Part shown: positions 9,018 to 17,452 of the stretch, in pieces
Numbering within the stretch: position 1 is the stretch's first letter
Layout of the letters: every line of letters starts with the position of its first letter
Assembly (NCBI GenBank): GCA_029863305.1
Contig: JAOTVR010000034.1
Location: forward strand, 1 to 33,625
Direction: 5' to 3'
Length of the DNA stretch: 33,625 bases
DNA from: Gammaproteobacteria bacterium
Lineage (GTDB): Bacteria > Pseudomonadota > Gammaproteobacteria > Steroidobacterales > Woeseiaceae
Position numbers and translations under genes: made by a program
Notes under the pieces: model-generated
Seen by the model: only the letters and a program-made list of their open reading frames with translations
What the model was told of the DNA's origin: nothing
Databases searched by the model: none

Positions 9018-10700
9018 ATGTCTGAAAGTTTTGCTGAATTATTTGAAGAAAGTTTTGCCAGTCGACAAATAAAGCCGGGGGCGATCATCACCGGTGTCGT
9101 TGTAGCGGTAAATGACGATGTCGTAATCGTCAGTGCAGGCCTCAAATCCGAGGCCGTTATCCCCATCGAACAGTTCAAGAACGACAAGTCGGAAGGCGGA
9201 ATCTCCGTCGGCGACGAAGTCGAGGTCGCGCTCGATGCCGTCGAAGACGGATTTGGCGAGACCAAGCTGTCGCGCGAGAAAGCGATTCGCGCGCGCACCT
9301 GGATCGACCTTGAAACTGCGTTCGAGGAGAGCAAGGTTGTCGAGGGCGTCATCAATGGTCGTGTCAAAGGTGGTTTCACCGTCGAAATCGACAACGTCCG
9401 CGCATTCTTGCCGGGCTCTCTCGTCGATGTAAGACCGGTACGCGATCCTGGCTATCTCGAAGGCAAGAGCCTCGAGTTCAAGGTCATCAAGCTGGACAAG
9501 CAGCGTAATAATGTCGTCGTTTCACGTCGTGCGGTAGTAGAGCAGGAATACTCTGCAGAACGCGAGGCGCTGCTGGAGGACCTGCAGGAAGGCAACACGG
9601 TCAAGGGAATCGTCAAGAACCTGACGGACTATGGCGCGTTCGTGGACCTGGGAGGAATTGACGGTTTATTGCACATCACCGATATGGCCTGGAAGCGCGT
9701 CAAACATCCCTCTGAGGTTGTTGAAGTTGGGCAGGAGATCGACGTCAAGATCCTCAAATTCGATCGCGAACGTCAGCGCGTGTCGCTTGGTATGAAGCAG
9801 TTGGGCGACGACCCGTGGAAGGATCTCGCACGCCGCTATCCGCCACAAACACGCATATTCGGCAAGATCACGAATATTGCCGACTACGGTTGCTTCGTCG
9901 AAATCGAGGATGGCGTTGAAGGTCTTGTGCACGTTTCGGAGATGGATTGGACCAACAAGAACGTCAACCCTGCGCGCGTTGTTTCGATTGGCGAAGAAGT
10001 CGAGGTCATGGTCATCGAGATCGATGAAGAACGGCGTCGTATTTCGCTGGGCATCAAGCAGTGCAAGTCGAATCCGTGGGCCGAATTTGCAGCGACATTC
10101 AATCGCAACGAAAAGGTATCGGGTCAGATCAAGTCGATTACCGACTTTGGCATCTTTATCGGCCTGGACGGCGGCATCGATGGACTCGTACACCTGTCGG
10201 ATATCTCCTGGGAGGTTCCGGGCGAGGAGGCCGTGCACAATTACAAGAAAGGCCAGGAGATCGAGGCTGCCGTGCTCGCCATCGATGCTGAACGTGAGAG
10301 GATTTCGCTGGGTATCAAGCAGCTCGAGAAAGATCCGTTCTCGGCATGGCTTGCCGAGCACCCGAAAAACTCGATCGTCAAAGGCACCGTGACTGAAGTT
10401 GATGCGCGTGGCGCGACCGTAGATCTGGGTGATGGTGTGCTGGGCTCATTGCGGGCATCGGAAATGGCGCGCGGACGGGTTGAGGATGCGCGCACGATGA
10501 TCAAGCTTGGCGAGGAGATTGAGGCCAAATTCACTAACGTCGACCGCAAGAATCGTACGATCGCGCTGTCGATCAAGGCGAAAGAGGCACACGAAGAAGA
10601 AGAGGCTATCAGCAGTTACAAGACCGATGCCGGTGCCGCACCCGTGGGTACGACTCTCGGCGAGCTTTTGAAGGAAAAAATGTCCGGCGGAAGCAAATAA
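9018..10700 (+). CDS. rpsA: 30S ribosomal protein S1
   Basis: The 560-residue S1 protein binds mRNA on the 30S subunit and helps initiate weakly structured or SD-poor messages. Six S1 OB-fold repeats are visible, starting near residues 22, 105, 190, 275, 362 and 450. Repeats 3-5 show the clear pattern G-x-V/I-x-x-I/L-x-D-[YF]-G-x-F-[VI] followed by DGL[LV]H. Length matches E. coli (557). The start ATG at 9018 has an AT-rich upstream sequence (AATTATA) and no Shine-Dalgarno within 15 bases; the nearest GAGG is 18 bases away. This agrees with S1-dependent initiation and autoregulation. A strong hairpin follows the stop codon. Confidence 0.98.
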   Translation: MSESFAELFEESFASRQIKPGAIITGVVVAVNDDVVIVSAGLKSEAVIPIEQFKNDKSEGGISVGDEVEVALDAVEDGFGETKLSREKAIRARTWIDLETAFEESKVVEGVINGRVKGGFTVEIDNVRAFLPGSLVDVRPVRDPGYLEGKSLEFKVIKLDKQRNNVVVSRRAVVEQEYSAEREALLEDLQEGNTVKGIVKNLTDYGAFVDLGGIDGLLHITDMAWKRVKHPSEVVEVGQEIDVKILKFDRERQRVSLGMKQLGDDPWKDLARRYPPQTRIFGKITNIADYGCFVEIEDGVEGLVHVSEMDWTNKNVNPARVVSIGEEVEVMVIEIDEERRRISLGIKQCKSNPWAEFAATFNRNEKVSGQIKSITDFGIFIGLDGGIDGLVHLSDISWEVPGEEAVHNYKKGQEIEAAVLAIDAERERISLGIKQLEKDPFSAWLAEHPKNSIVKGTVTEVDARGATVDLGDGVLGSLRASEMARGRVEDARTMIKLGEEIEAKFTNVDRKNRTIALSIKAKEAHEEEEAISSYKTDAGAAPVGTTLGELLKEKMSGGSK

Positions 10701-10713
10701 TACGTAAAAACAG

Positions 10714-10739
10714 TAGCCCAGACCGTATGGTCTGGGCTA
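10714..10739 (+). terminator. Perfect hairpin terminator/attenuator after rpsA
   Basis: TAGCCCAGACC and GGTCTGGGCTA form an 11-bp perfect stem around GTAT, starting 14 bases after the rpsA stop. The downstream tract is TATTGCT rather than a run of T, so it may be a partial terminator or 3'-end stabiliser between rpsA and ihfB. Confidence 0.7.
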
Positions 10740-10794
10740 TATTGCTAATATTATCCGTGGGTTACGGGCTACCGAAGAGTAAGCGAAGCGACAG

Positions 10795-11097
10795 ATGACC
10801 AAATCAGAACTTATAGAAGTTATCGCCCGCAAGCAAAAACACCTTCCTGCCAAGGATGTGGAATTAGCGGTCAAGCACCTTCTCGACTTAATGAGCGACT
10901 CGCTCGCAAAAGGCCAGCGCATCGAGATTCGGGGATTTGGCAGCTTTTCTCTGCATTTCAGACCACCGCGCATTGGGCGCAATCCGAAGACGGGCGAGGC
11001 AGTGGCCTTGTCTGGCAAGTATGTACCACATTTCAAGCCTGGCAAGGACCTTCGCGAACGCGTCAACTCCAGTCACCATTTCCCGATCAAAAGCTAG
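10795..11097 (+). CDS. ihfB: Integration host factor beta subunit
   Basis: IhfB forms the IHF heterodimer with IhfA (also in this window, 27690-27989), a sequence-specific DNA-bending protein. The 100-residue HU/IHF fold begins [13 protein letters not shown], has [11 protein letters not shown] before the arm, and RNPKTG at 62-67 with Pro64 as the intercalating proline. The position after rpsA and before lapA is a classic gammaproteobacterial order. A slightly extended hydrophilic tail (residues 90-100) closes the protein. HU is less likely because of the beta-type arm sequence and context. Confidence 0.96.
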   Translation: MTKSELIEVIARKQKHLPAKDVELAVKHLLDLMSDSLAKGQRIEIRGFGSFSLHFRPPRIGRNPKTGEAVALSGKYVPHFKPGKDLRERVNSSHHFPIKS

Positions 11098-11241
11098 CCG
11101 GCTGCGGGAAGCCATCTGCACGGTTACCAAATCTGCGGTAACTGCAATAAACTCGTCACTACGGCTAACGCCGCTGCAAAGTGTTTAGCCCAATGGGCCT
11201 GAGTGCCCACCGTCAATGGCTGTGTCTAGCGGAGTGTTCAC

Positions 11242-11538
11242 ATGTTGAAGCGTGTGGGTCTGATTGTACTGATTATCGTGCTGTTTGCCGTGATGTTCAC
11301 TTTCACCGCGCTGAACACGGGTGAAATAGAGATTGATCTGGGTTTCTTCAAACACACCTATCCGATCTCGATGGCATTCGCTGCGACGTTCGTATTGGGA
11401 ATCCTGTTTGGCATGCTGTGCATGACTGCCTTTGTTTTCAGGTTGATCAAGGAACGAAGCACACTACGACGTGCGTTGCGCGTGTCCGAATCGGAAGTTA
11501 CCAGCCTGAGAAATCTGCCGCTCTCAGATGCCGACTGA
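11242..11538 (+). CDS. lapA: Lipopolysaccharide assembly protein LapA
   Basis: LapA is a small inner-membrane protein that works with LapB to control LPS synthesis through LpxC degradation by FtsH. The 98-residue protein has two transmembrane helices (about 5-25 and 43-66) separated by an ALNTGEIEIDLGFF loop typical of the DUF1049 family. A basic, heptad-like cytoplasmic tail follows (IKERSTLRRALRVSESEV). Its last 11 bases overlap the lapB start, which implies translational coupling. The 144 bases upstream contain a GTTACC/GGTAAC hairpin at 11123-11142 but no convincing promoter. Confidence 0.93.
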   Translation: MLKRVGLIVLIIVLFAVMFTFTALNTGEIEIDLGFFKHTYPISMAFAATFVLGILFGMLCMTAFVFRLIKERSTLRRALRVSESEVTSLRNLPLSDAD

Positions 11539-12730
11539 GTCGACATTCCTGCTCGCCGGGCTATTTCTGCTGCTGGCCGCGGCAGGCTGGGCACTGGGAC
11601 GGTTTGGCGAGCGCGATGACGAAGAAGCAGCCCCGCCGCTGAACATTGATTACCTGAAGGGTCTGAATTTTCTCTTGAACGAGCAGACTGACCAGGCTCT
11701 GGAACACTTTCTTGCGATGGTGCGCGTCGATGACAAGACGATCGAGACGCACTTTGCACTGGGCAGCTTGTTTCGGCGTCGTGGTGAGGTCGATCGGGCC
11801 ATCAGGATTCATCAAAATATCATTGCGCGCCCCGACCTCGCTGCGGAGCAGCGTGACCAGGCCCTGTTTTCCCTCGCCAAGGATTATCTGCACGCTGGCT
11901 TGCTGGATCGGGCGGAAAAACTGTTCGTTCGTCTGGCGCAGGGTTCGCGATACCAGGTACAGGCACTTGAGAATCTGTGCAGCATCTACGAGCAGGAAAA
12001 GGAGTGGGAGAAGGCAATCGATGCCGGCCAAAAACTGCAGACCCTGGGCGGGCGTTCACTGGCGCTGCAGATCGCGCATTACTATTGTGAACTCGCGGAG
12101 GCGGCGGCCGCAGACAACAACTACACCGCAGCGCGCCAATACGTGAAGAAGGCCCAGGCGGGCCGGCCGAGAACGATGCGAGGTGCTTTGACGCGCGCGC
12201 ATATCGCTCGCGAATCAAATGACAACAAGACAGCGATTCGTCTGTATCAGAGAATCATCGACGAGCATACTTACCTGATCGCGGAAGCGTTGCCTGAGAT
12301 CGTCACCACCTATGAAAGTGAGAAATCGACGCTGGGACTCGATCGCGCACTCAAGTCGATGCTGCGAAAAAATCCGGACATGAAATCGCTGGTTGCCTAC
12401 ACGGCGATCGTAAACAATATCGGTGGCATCGATATTATTGATCAGTGTGTCGAGCAATACATACTCGACGAGCCGACGCTCTCCGAATTTGTGGATTTGC
12501 ACCAGTTATCCCACGCCGACGAAAACACGCATGCCGTGGCGCTCGAAAAAGTCCGCGGAGCGCTGTCGAAACTGGCTAGTGCAACGCCGCGGTATCAATG
12601 CCAGGAATGCGGATTTTCCAGTCAGCGCTTGCTCTGGCAGTGCCCGAGTTGCCGCAATTGGGAAACGCAACGCCCGGCCTCGAGGGTGCAGTTCGATACC
12701 GTGTTGCAGCATTCCATTACAAATCCCTGA
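11528..12730 (+). CDS. lapB: Lipopolysaccharide assembly protein LapB (TPR/rubredoxin)
   Basis: LapB (YciM) couples LPS synthesis to transport and recruits LpxC to FtsH for proteolysis. The 400-residue protein has an N-terminal membrane anchor (about 6-24). An array of tetratricopeptide repeats follows, starting with IDYLKGLNFLLNEQTDQALEHF. It ends in a rubredoxin-like zinc/iron knuckle with Cys358, Cys361, Cys372 and Cys375 (CxxC pairs). The length is close to the E. coli protein (389). The ATG lies inside the end of lapA, an 11-base overlap, so the two are coupled. Confidence 0.96.
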   Translation: MPTESTFLLAGLFLLLAAAGWALGRFGERDDEEAAPPLNIDYLKGLNFLLNEQTDQALEHFLAMVRVDDKTIETHFALGSLFRRRGEVDRAIRIHQNIIARPDLAAEQRDQALFSLAKDYLHAGLLDRAEKLFVRLAQGSRYQVQALENLCSIYEQEKEWEKAIDAGQKLQTLGGRSLALQIAHYYCELAEAAAADNNYTAARQYVKKAQAGRPRTMRGALTRAHIARESNDNKTAIRLYQRIIDEHTYLIAEALPEIVTTYESEKSTLGLDRALKSMLRKNPDMKSLVAYTAIVNNIGGIDIIDQCVEQYILDEPTLSEFVDLHQLSHADENTHAVALEKVRGALSKLASATPRYQCQECGFSSQRLLWQCPSCRNWETQRPASRVQFDTVLQHSITNP

Positions 12731-12810
12731 CAAGTCCTCAGGCCTTTTCCGCACTGATTGCGCAGTTTAGGCAACAGTTGTCGGTGCGGGTCTGCCATAA
12801 GCTCCATGCC

Positions 12811-12831
12811 GGTGTCGCGTTTCGCGGCACC
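12811..12831 (+). terminator. Hairpin between lapB and comEA
   Basis: GGTGTCGCG and CGCGGCACC pair over 9 bp (one G-U) around TTT, 80 bases after the lapB stop. There is no T-run after it, so termination is uncertain. It could also be leader structure just ahead of the comEA ribosome binding site (AGGAG at 12845-12849). Confidence 0.4.
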
Positions 12832-12856
12832 TTAGTCATGCCAAAAGGAGCTTGCG

Positions 12857-13132
12857 ATGAAAAAATCAATGCGACTGTTACCCTTGCTGATTGCCTGCTT
12901 GCCGTTGTGGGCGTTTGCCGGACCCGTTGACATCAATACCGCTGACGCCGAGACGATTTCTGCCGAACTGAACGGCATCGGCCTGGCCAAGGCGAAAGCG
13001 ATTGTGGAGTATCGAGAGAAGCACGGGCCGTTCAAAAATCCCGAAGACCTTTCCCTGGTCAAGGGCATTGGCGACAGGACCGTGGAAATAAATCGCGCCA
13101 ATATTCGCGTTGCGGCAGCAAAAAAGAAGTAG
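12857..13132 (+). CDS. comEA: ComEA-like exported helix-hairpin-helix DNA-binding protein
   Basis: The 91-residue protein has a Sec signal peptide (MKKSMRLLPLLIACLPLWAF, cleavage near Ala-Phe-Ala|Gly-Pro) and one tandem helix-hairpin-helix module. The module contains VDINTADAETI, LNGIGLAKAKAIVEYR and LSLVKGIGDRTVE. ComEA binds incoming double-stranded DNA in the periplasm during natural transformation. In pseudomonads a protein like this lies near the same lapB/uvrB neighbourhood. AGGAG 7 bases before the ATG is a good ribosome binding site. Only the HhH domain is present, without a membrane anchor, so it is the soluble periplasmic type. A role in competence is inferred from family, since no other competence gene is in the window. 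Confidence 0.9.
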   Translation: MKKSMRLLPLLIACLPLWAFAGPVDINTADAETISAELNGIGLAKAKAIVEYREKHGPFKNPEDLSLVKGIGDRTVEINRANIRVAAAKKK

Positions 13133-13242
13133 GCTCGCACGGTCGGCGACCTCGATGGCACCGGTGTTCGTGACGTTGTTCATGACGCCGGTGTTTCTTA
13201 TTGGCTATCATGCGGCACTCGCACGATACATTGGAGAGCCAG

Positions 13243-14106
13243 GTGGACAACAAGATCAGGTCGGCAGTCTTTCCCGTAGCGGGCCGCGGCACGCGTTTTC
13301 TGCCGGCGACCAAGGCCAGTCCCAAGGAGATGCTACCGATCGTTGACAAACCGCTTATTCAGTACGCGGTGGAAGAAGCGATCGACGCAGGTGCGACCAA
13401 ACTGATCTTTGTAACGGGCAGTTCGAAGCGGGCGATCGAAGATCACTTTGATGCGGACCCTGAACTCGAGCAGGCGTTAAGGAAAAGCGGTAAGGACGAA
13501 TTACTCAAATCGATTCAGGACATTGTTCCTGATGGCGTTTCCTGTATTTATATTCGACAGGGTGAACCGCTCGGGCTCGGGCACGCCGTGCTTTGTGCCA
13601 GGGTCGCGGTCGGCGACGAACCGTTCTTCGTGCATCTGGCCGACGACCTTATTGCGGGAGATCCGCCCTGTTTGACACAGATGGCTGACGAGTATGCACG
13701 CCACGGAGGCAGCGTCATCGCCGTCGAGACGGTTCCAAAGGAAGAGACCTCGAGCTACGGCATCGTTGCGGTCGACGATTCGAACAGGATCACCGAGATA
13801 GTCGAAAAGCCTGCGCCGGCGAAGGCCCCTTCAAACTCGGCCGTCGTTGGACGCTATCTGCTGGCACCCGAAATATTCGACAAGCTCGAGACGACCGGTC
13901 GCGGAGCCGGGGGCGAGATTCAGCTGACCGATGCAATCGCCGACCTGCTCCATGAATCACCAGTGTACGCATACTCCTTTAGCGGTGAGCGCTTCGATTG
14001 CGGCAGCAAATTGGGTTACCTCAAGGCGACCATAGCCTACGGCCTCGACCATGACGAAATAGGCGAGGCTTTGCGAGAACATCTGCGCGAACTGTTACGC
14101 GACTGA
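13243..14106 (+). CDS. galU: UTP-glucose-1-phosphate uridylyltransferase
   Basis: GalU makes UDP-glucose for surface polysaccharide, LPS core and osmolyte synthesis. The 287-residue nucleotidyltransferase begins [10 protein letters not shown] and carries the nucleotide-binding signature [18 protein letters not shown] (14-31), then [13 protein letters not shown] and [10 protein letters not shown]. The frame is open from a TTG at 13201, but homology starts right after the GTG at 13243, which has a GGAGAG ribosome binding site at 13232-13237, so I chose GTG. It is placed after the LPS-control genes lapAB and near lipid genes, fitting a cell-envelope theme. Arg15 replaces the more usual Leu in the GxGTR loop. 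Confidence 0.95.
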   Translation: MDNKIRSAVFPVAGRGTRFLPATKASPKEMLPIVDKPLIQYAVEEAIDAGATKLIFVTGSSKRAIEDHFDADPELEQALRKSGKDELLKSIQDIVPDGVSCIYIRQGEPLGLGHAVLCARVAVGDEPFFVHLADDLIAGDPPCLTQMADEYARHGGSVIAVETVPKEETSSYGIVAVDDSNRITEIVEKPAPAKAPSNSAVVGRYLLAPEIFDKLETTGRGAGGEIQLTDAIADLLHESPVYAYSFSGERFDCGSKLGYLKATIAYGLDHDEIGEALREHLRELLRD

Positions 14107-14136
14107 GCGACGTTTCTACCGGCACGGACTACGACT

Positions 14137-15540
14137 ATGCGAATGATCCCGGCTCTGCTGCTTACACTGATGCCACTGGCGACGCTGGCGCAGGATCGCT
14201 ATCTGATCGACTGGGATCAGATTGCAGAAGAATCACTGCAGCATCTGGTCGAGCTGATAAAAATTGATACGACGAATCCCCCGGGCAATGAAACGCAGGC
14301 CGCAAAGTACATCCAGGCGGTGTTGGCTGCAGAGGGCATCGAGTCGTCGCTTTATGCGCTCGATCCGGATCGTGCAAACCTGGTAGCCCGTATCAAAGGC
14401 AATGGCTCCAAGCGGCCGATTCTGATCATGGGCCACACCGATGTCGTTGGCGTGCAGGCCGACCGTTGGACCGAGGCGCCCTTCGGCGGTCTGCGCAAGG
14501 ATGGCTGGGTCTATGGCCGCGGCTCGCTCGACGACAAGGACAATGTGACAGCCGGACTGATGACAATGATCATGCTCAAGCGTTTGGGTGTTGAGCTGGA
14601 CCGCGACATCATCTTCCTGGCCGAGTCGGGTGAGGAAGGCACACCGGAAGTGGGCATCAACTTCATGGTCGAAAAGCACTGGGACTTGATCGACGCGGAG
14701 TACTGCCTCGCCGAAGGCGGTAGCGGCATCCTCGAGGACCAGGGCGTTACCGTGGTTGGCGTGCAGACCACCGAGAAAATGCCCCGCCGTGTGACGCTGG
14801 TCGCCCGAGGTACGGCCGGGCACGGTTCGGTTCCGCGAATCGATAACGCGGTGGCAATTCTGGCCCGTGCGGTCGCGAAAGCCTCGGCGTGGGAAACTGA
14901 CATGCGCCTGAATGCGACGACCAGGACCTACTTTGAACGCCTCGCGACGGTATCGTCACCGGACGATGCCTTTCGTTACCGCAATGTCGGCGATCCCGCG
15001 GAAACCGCTGCGATCCAACAGCATTTTCTGGAGACCTTTCCGTACCACTACTCGGTGCTCAGAACTTCAGTCGTGCCCACCGTCATGGAGGCTGGATTTC
15101 GCAGGAATGTCATTCCATCGGAAGGCACTGCCATCCTGGACATTCGCATGCTGCCCGATGAGGATGTCGACGCGTTTTACGAGGAGCTTGCGGCAGTCAT
15201 CGATGACCCCCGGGTAGAGATCGTACCTGAGCCCATATATCGTCCCGCGGCAGCACCATCGGGAATCGACAACGTGATGTTCGAGAGTCTCGAGCGCGTC
15301 GCCGCTCGCATGTATCCCGATGCCATCGTGTTACCGACGATGTCGACGGGTGCGACTGACATGTCCCAGGTCAGGGCACAGGGTGTCCACGCCTACGGCA
15401 TTGGACCGATCCGCAGCATTGCGGAACTTAACAGCGGCAACGGCGCACACAGCGATAACGAGCGGGTATCGGAACAGGCGATGACCGATTTCCTCCGCTT
15501 TGTGTGGATGACGATCATCGACGTTGCCGCAACGAACTAG
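14137..15540 (+). CDS. Exported M20-family metallopeptidase
   Basis: The 467-residue protein has an N-terminal signal peptide (about 1-18, ending TLAQ). A dizinc M20/M25/M40 catalytic domain follows: GHTDVV gives His100 and catalytic Asp102, GSLDDKDN gives bridging Asp132, SGEEGTPE gives Glu166/Glu167, AEGG gives Glu193, and NGAHSDNE gives His438. A dimerisation lid domain lies between about 205 and 325. It probably cleaves periplasmic dipeptides or acylated amino acids (carboxypeptidase/ArgE/DapE relatives); the substrate cannot be read from sequence. An alternative ATG lies two codons later at 14143. Its 3' end converges with the leftward lipid operon, leaving 24 bases. Confidence 0.9.
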   Translation: MRMIPALLLTLMPLATLAQDRYLIDWDQIAEESLQHLVELIKIDTTNPPGNETQAAKYIQAVLAAEGIESSLYALDPDRANLVARIKGNGSKRPILIMGHTDVVGVQADRWTEAPFGGLRKDGWVYGRGSLDDKDNVTAGLMTMIMLKRLGVELDRDIIFLAESGEEGTPEVGINFMVEKHWDLIDAEYCLAEGGSGILEDQGVTVVGVQTTEKMPRRVTLVARGTAGHGSVPRIDNAVAILARAVAKASAWETDMRLNATTRTYFERLATVSSPDDAFRYRNVGDPAETAAIQQHFLETFPYHYSVLRTSVVPTVMEAGFRRNVIPSEGTAILDIRMLPDEDVDAFYEELAAVIDDPRVEIVPEPIYRPAAAPSGIDNVMFESLERVAARMYPDAIVLPTMSTGATDMSQVRAQGVHAYGIGPIRSIAELNSGNGAHSDNERVSEQAMTDFLRFVWMTIIDVAATN

Positions 15541-15564
15541 CCGATCATTTGTCCTCCGCTAGCT

Positions 15565-16113
15565 CTATTCGGCCATGACGCTGAAATACCAAATGTAGAA
15601 CGCAATCCAGACGGTGATATGCAGTGCCTGTGCGGATCGCAAACTCAGTTTCCTGCGTGCGAGTTGGCCGAGCGCGCCGGCAACCACACTCACCAGCAGG
15701 AGACGACTCAACCGGGCCGGGATACTGATCAGCAGGAATGCGCCGAGTCCGTAACCGATATTTGCCGCTTCAACGGCGTAGATCTTGTAAGGCGTGCCAC
15801 CCAACGGCCCGAGAAACAGCGCGACGAGACCCTCTTCTTGAAGCTGCGACTGTACGCTTGCGATCATCGTGCCGTCGATCGCGGGTAGAGCTACGAAGAT
15901 GGCCCTCAGGGAATCAGGATCTGTTCGTCCCAGAAACCAGAGCGCGCAGCCACCCAGTAACGCGCCGCAAAGTACCCACAGGCAAGCGATGAAAGCACGC
16001 TTGTACCCTTGAATTGCGAGCCAGCTAATGAAGACATCCGGAACAATGAAAAAGACCGTAGCTTCAGCAAGACCCCAGAACCAGGCAAGTGCATTACTGC
16101 GACTGATTTTCAT
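15565..16113 (-). CDS. VTT/DedA-like (YqaA-type) membrane protein
   Basis: The 182-residue protein has about four or five hydrophobic segments. Features resemble VTT-domain (DedA/YqaA) proteins, some of which move lipids across the bilayer. An N-terminal amphipathic helix carries acidic Glu17 and Asp26, GALLGG lies near a GR turn at 62-63, and GPLGGTPYK (102-110) is followed by SIPARLSRLL with Arg134 and Arg137. It is the last gene of the leftward operon; its ATG lies 18-20 bases inside the end of the preceding CDP-alcohol phosphatidyltransferase gene, so translation is coupled. Given that context, a role in lipid translocation or membrane homeostasis is inferred. The family match is made by eye and no substrate is known. 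Confidence 0.7.
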   Translation of the reverse strand: MKISRSNALAWFWGLAEATVFFIVPDVFISWLAIQGYKRAFIACLWVLCGALLGGCALWFLGRTDPDSLRAIFVALPAIDGTMIASVQSQLQEEGLVALFLGPLGGTPYKIYAVEAANIGYGLGAFLLISIPARLSRLLLVSVVAGALGQLARRKLSLRSAQALHITVWIAFYIWYFSVMAE

Positions 16114-16720
16114 CGCTTGCGGACAGCTCCTTGAGAGCTTTTGACGATCGGTTGAATACCGTTAGCGCCGATAGTACAGCGACAACCACGAGCGCTGCGT
16201 TGGCCCACCAGTGCAGGTCCAGCCCGAACCCCAGCAGCAGCGCGAGCAAGCCGAAAACGAATGCACGATCGCTCTTGCCCATGGGTCCGTCGTAACGACG
16301 ACTCGCGCCGACCTGCACGGCGACGACGCCGGCCATTTCGGTCAGGATAGACAGAATGACAACGCAAACCACGAGCGCGGGCGAAATACCGGAAACCAGG
16401 GCGAACGGTAGATACAGCGCAGCATCGGCCACGACGTCACTCATCTCATTCAGAATGCCGCCGAGTGCACTTTGCATGTCGTGCTCCCTGGCAAGCATGC
16501 CATCAATAGCATTGAGCGCCATGCGCAGGAACAGCCATACCGGGATCAGCAGCAAAGCCCATTTTGCGTCCGTATTGAACGCAAACGTTGCGCCAACGAC
16601 CAGCGACAGGACCAGAGCCAGCACGGTCACCTGATTCGCGGATACACCGGCTGCAGCCAGTGCCTTGCACACCGGTCGTAACAAATTTTGAAATGCTGGT
16701 TTGAGGTCGTAGATGGTCAC
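16094..16720 (-). CDS. ynbA: CDP-alcohol phosphatidyltransferase, YnbA type
   Basis: The 208-residue, roughly six-helix membrane enzyme has the CDP-alcohol phosphotransferase motif at 70-99: N-x2-D73-G-x2-A77-R78-x8-G87-x3-N-x3-D95-x3-D99. The canonical motif has Asp where this has Asn70 and Asn91, so two of four expected metal or catalytic Asp are altered. From memory, E. coli YnbA shows the same RMALNALDG/ILNE pattern, so this may define a subfamily. Such enzymes transfer a phosphatidyl group from CDP-diacylglycerol to an alcohol. It starts at GTG in a GTGA overlap with the acyltransferase stop, after a GGGGAG ribosome binding site. Its product lipid is unknown. Confidence 0.88.
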   Translation of the reverse strand: MTIYDLKPAFQNLLRPVCKALAAAGVSANQVTVLALVLSLVVGATFAFNTDAKWALLLIPVWLFLRMALNAIDGMLAREHDMQSALGGILNEMSDVVADAALYLPFALVSGISPALVVCVVILSILTEMAGVVAVQVGASRRYDGPMGKSDRAFVFGLLALLLGFGLDLHWWANAALVVVAVLSALTVFNRSSKALKELSASDENQSQ

Positions 16721-17439
16721 TGCGCGATCTCCCCAAGTTCAGCTACACGTGATTGCAGATCATGACAGATTTTGCGCACCGATTCGGATGACTCGTCCAG
16801 TTGTTCGTAGCTGACCGGCGCGCCGATGCGGAGGTGCAAACGATATGGACGTGGCCAGAGTTTTCCCTTGGGCCAGGCCTTGAGCCCACCGTCCAGGTAG
16901 CACGGTACGACCGGCAACCGCGTGGCGACGACCAGGCGTCCGATGCCAGAACGGAAACGCTGCATTTCGCCCGTGGTGGTGCGGGTTCCTTCCGGAAAAA
17001 TGATCAGGACGTTGCCCTCCGTGTTGAGCAAGTGCGAGCAGACGGTGAGGCTTTCAGCCCCGTTGACCTGACGATCGAATGGCAGTGCGTTGATCAGAAT
17101 TGCGGACACGGCGCTTCTGGGCAGGCTCGAGAAGAAATAGTCTGCGGCAGCGGCCGGAAACGTCCTGTGGATCTTGTTCAGCGGCATCGCGCAGAGCATG
17201 CACAGCGTATCGAGATGGCTGGTGTGATTACAAACAAGAATAAAGGACCCGCTTGCAGGCAGATGCTCTCGGCCGTCAATGCGCAGTCGGTGATAGAGGC
17301 GCATCCATCCTCGCAAGAGCAGAGCCGCCATTGACCGCAGCGCGTACATGAACATGTACGGTTGTCGCGGAAAATTACGCAGGTGCTCGGCCATCGTCTC
17401 GTCGATGTCCGGTGCCGGGTGATATTCCCATTCGGTCAT
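16717..17439 (-). CDS. PlsC-like 1-acyl-sn-glycerol-3-phosphate acyltransferase
   Basis: The 240-residue protein contains the acyltransferase motifs in order: NHTSHLD (71-77, with His72 and Asp77 as the catalytic HX4D pair), ALPFDRQ (118-124), FPEGTR (148-153) and VVPCY (177-181). This is the PlsC/LPLAT superfamily, which acylates lysophosphatidic acid or related lysolipids. The frame extends to 17505, but the ATG at 17439 is preceded by GAGG at 7 bases and does not overlap the upstream gene, so I use it. It lies 13 bases after the CdsA-like gene and overlaps ynbA by four bases (GTGA). It is unlikely to be the sole housekeeping PlsC because it is embedded in a specialised operon. A hydrophilic N-terminal 25 residues precede the first membrane-associated helix. 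Confidence 0.9.
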   Translation of the reverse strand: MTEWEYHPAPDIDETMAEHLRNFPRQPYMFMYALRSMAALLLRGWMRLYHRLRIDGREHLPASGSFILVCNHTSHLDTLCMLCAMPLNKIHRTFPAAAADYFFSSLPRSAVSAILINALPFDRQVNGAESLTVCSHLLNTEGNVLIIFPEGTRTTTGEMQRFRSGIGRLVVATRLPVVPCYLDGGLKAWPKGKLWPRPYRLHLRIGAPVSYEQLDESSESVRKICHDLQSRVAELGEIAQ

Positions 17440-17452
17440 GCTGTGGCCTCGA

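Noticed and set aside
11187-11198. GCCCAATGGGC upstream of lapA, similar to the palindrome upstream of the kinase gene
   Set aside because: The two share a short GC-rich core only, differ in symmetry, and expected frequency in GC-rich DNA makes a shared operator unsupported.
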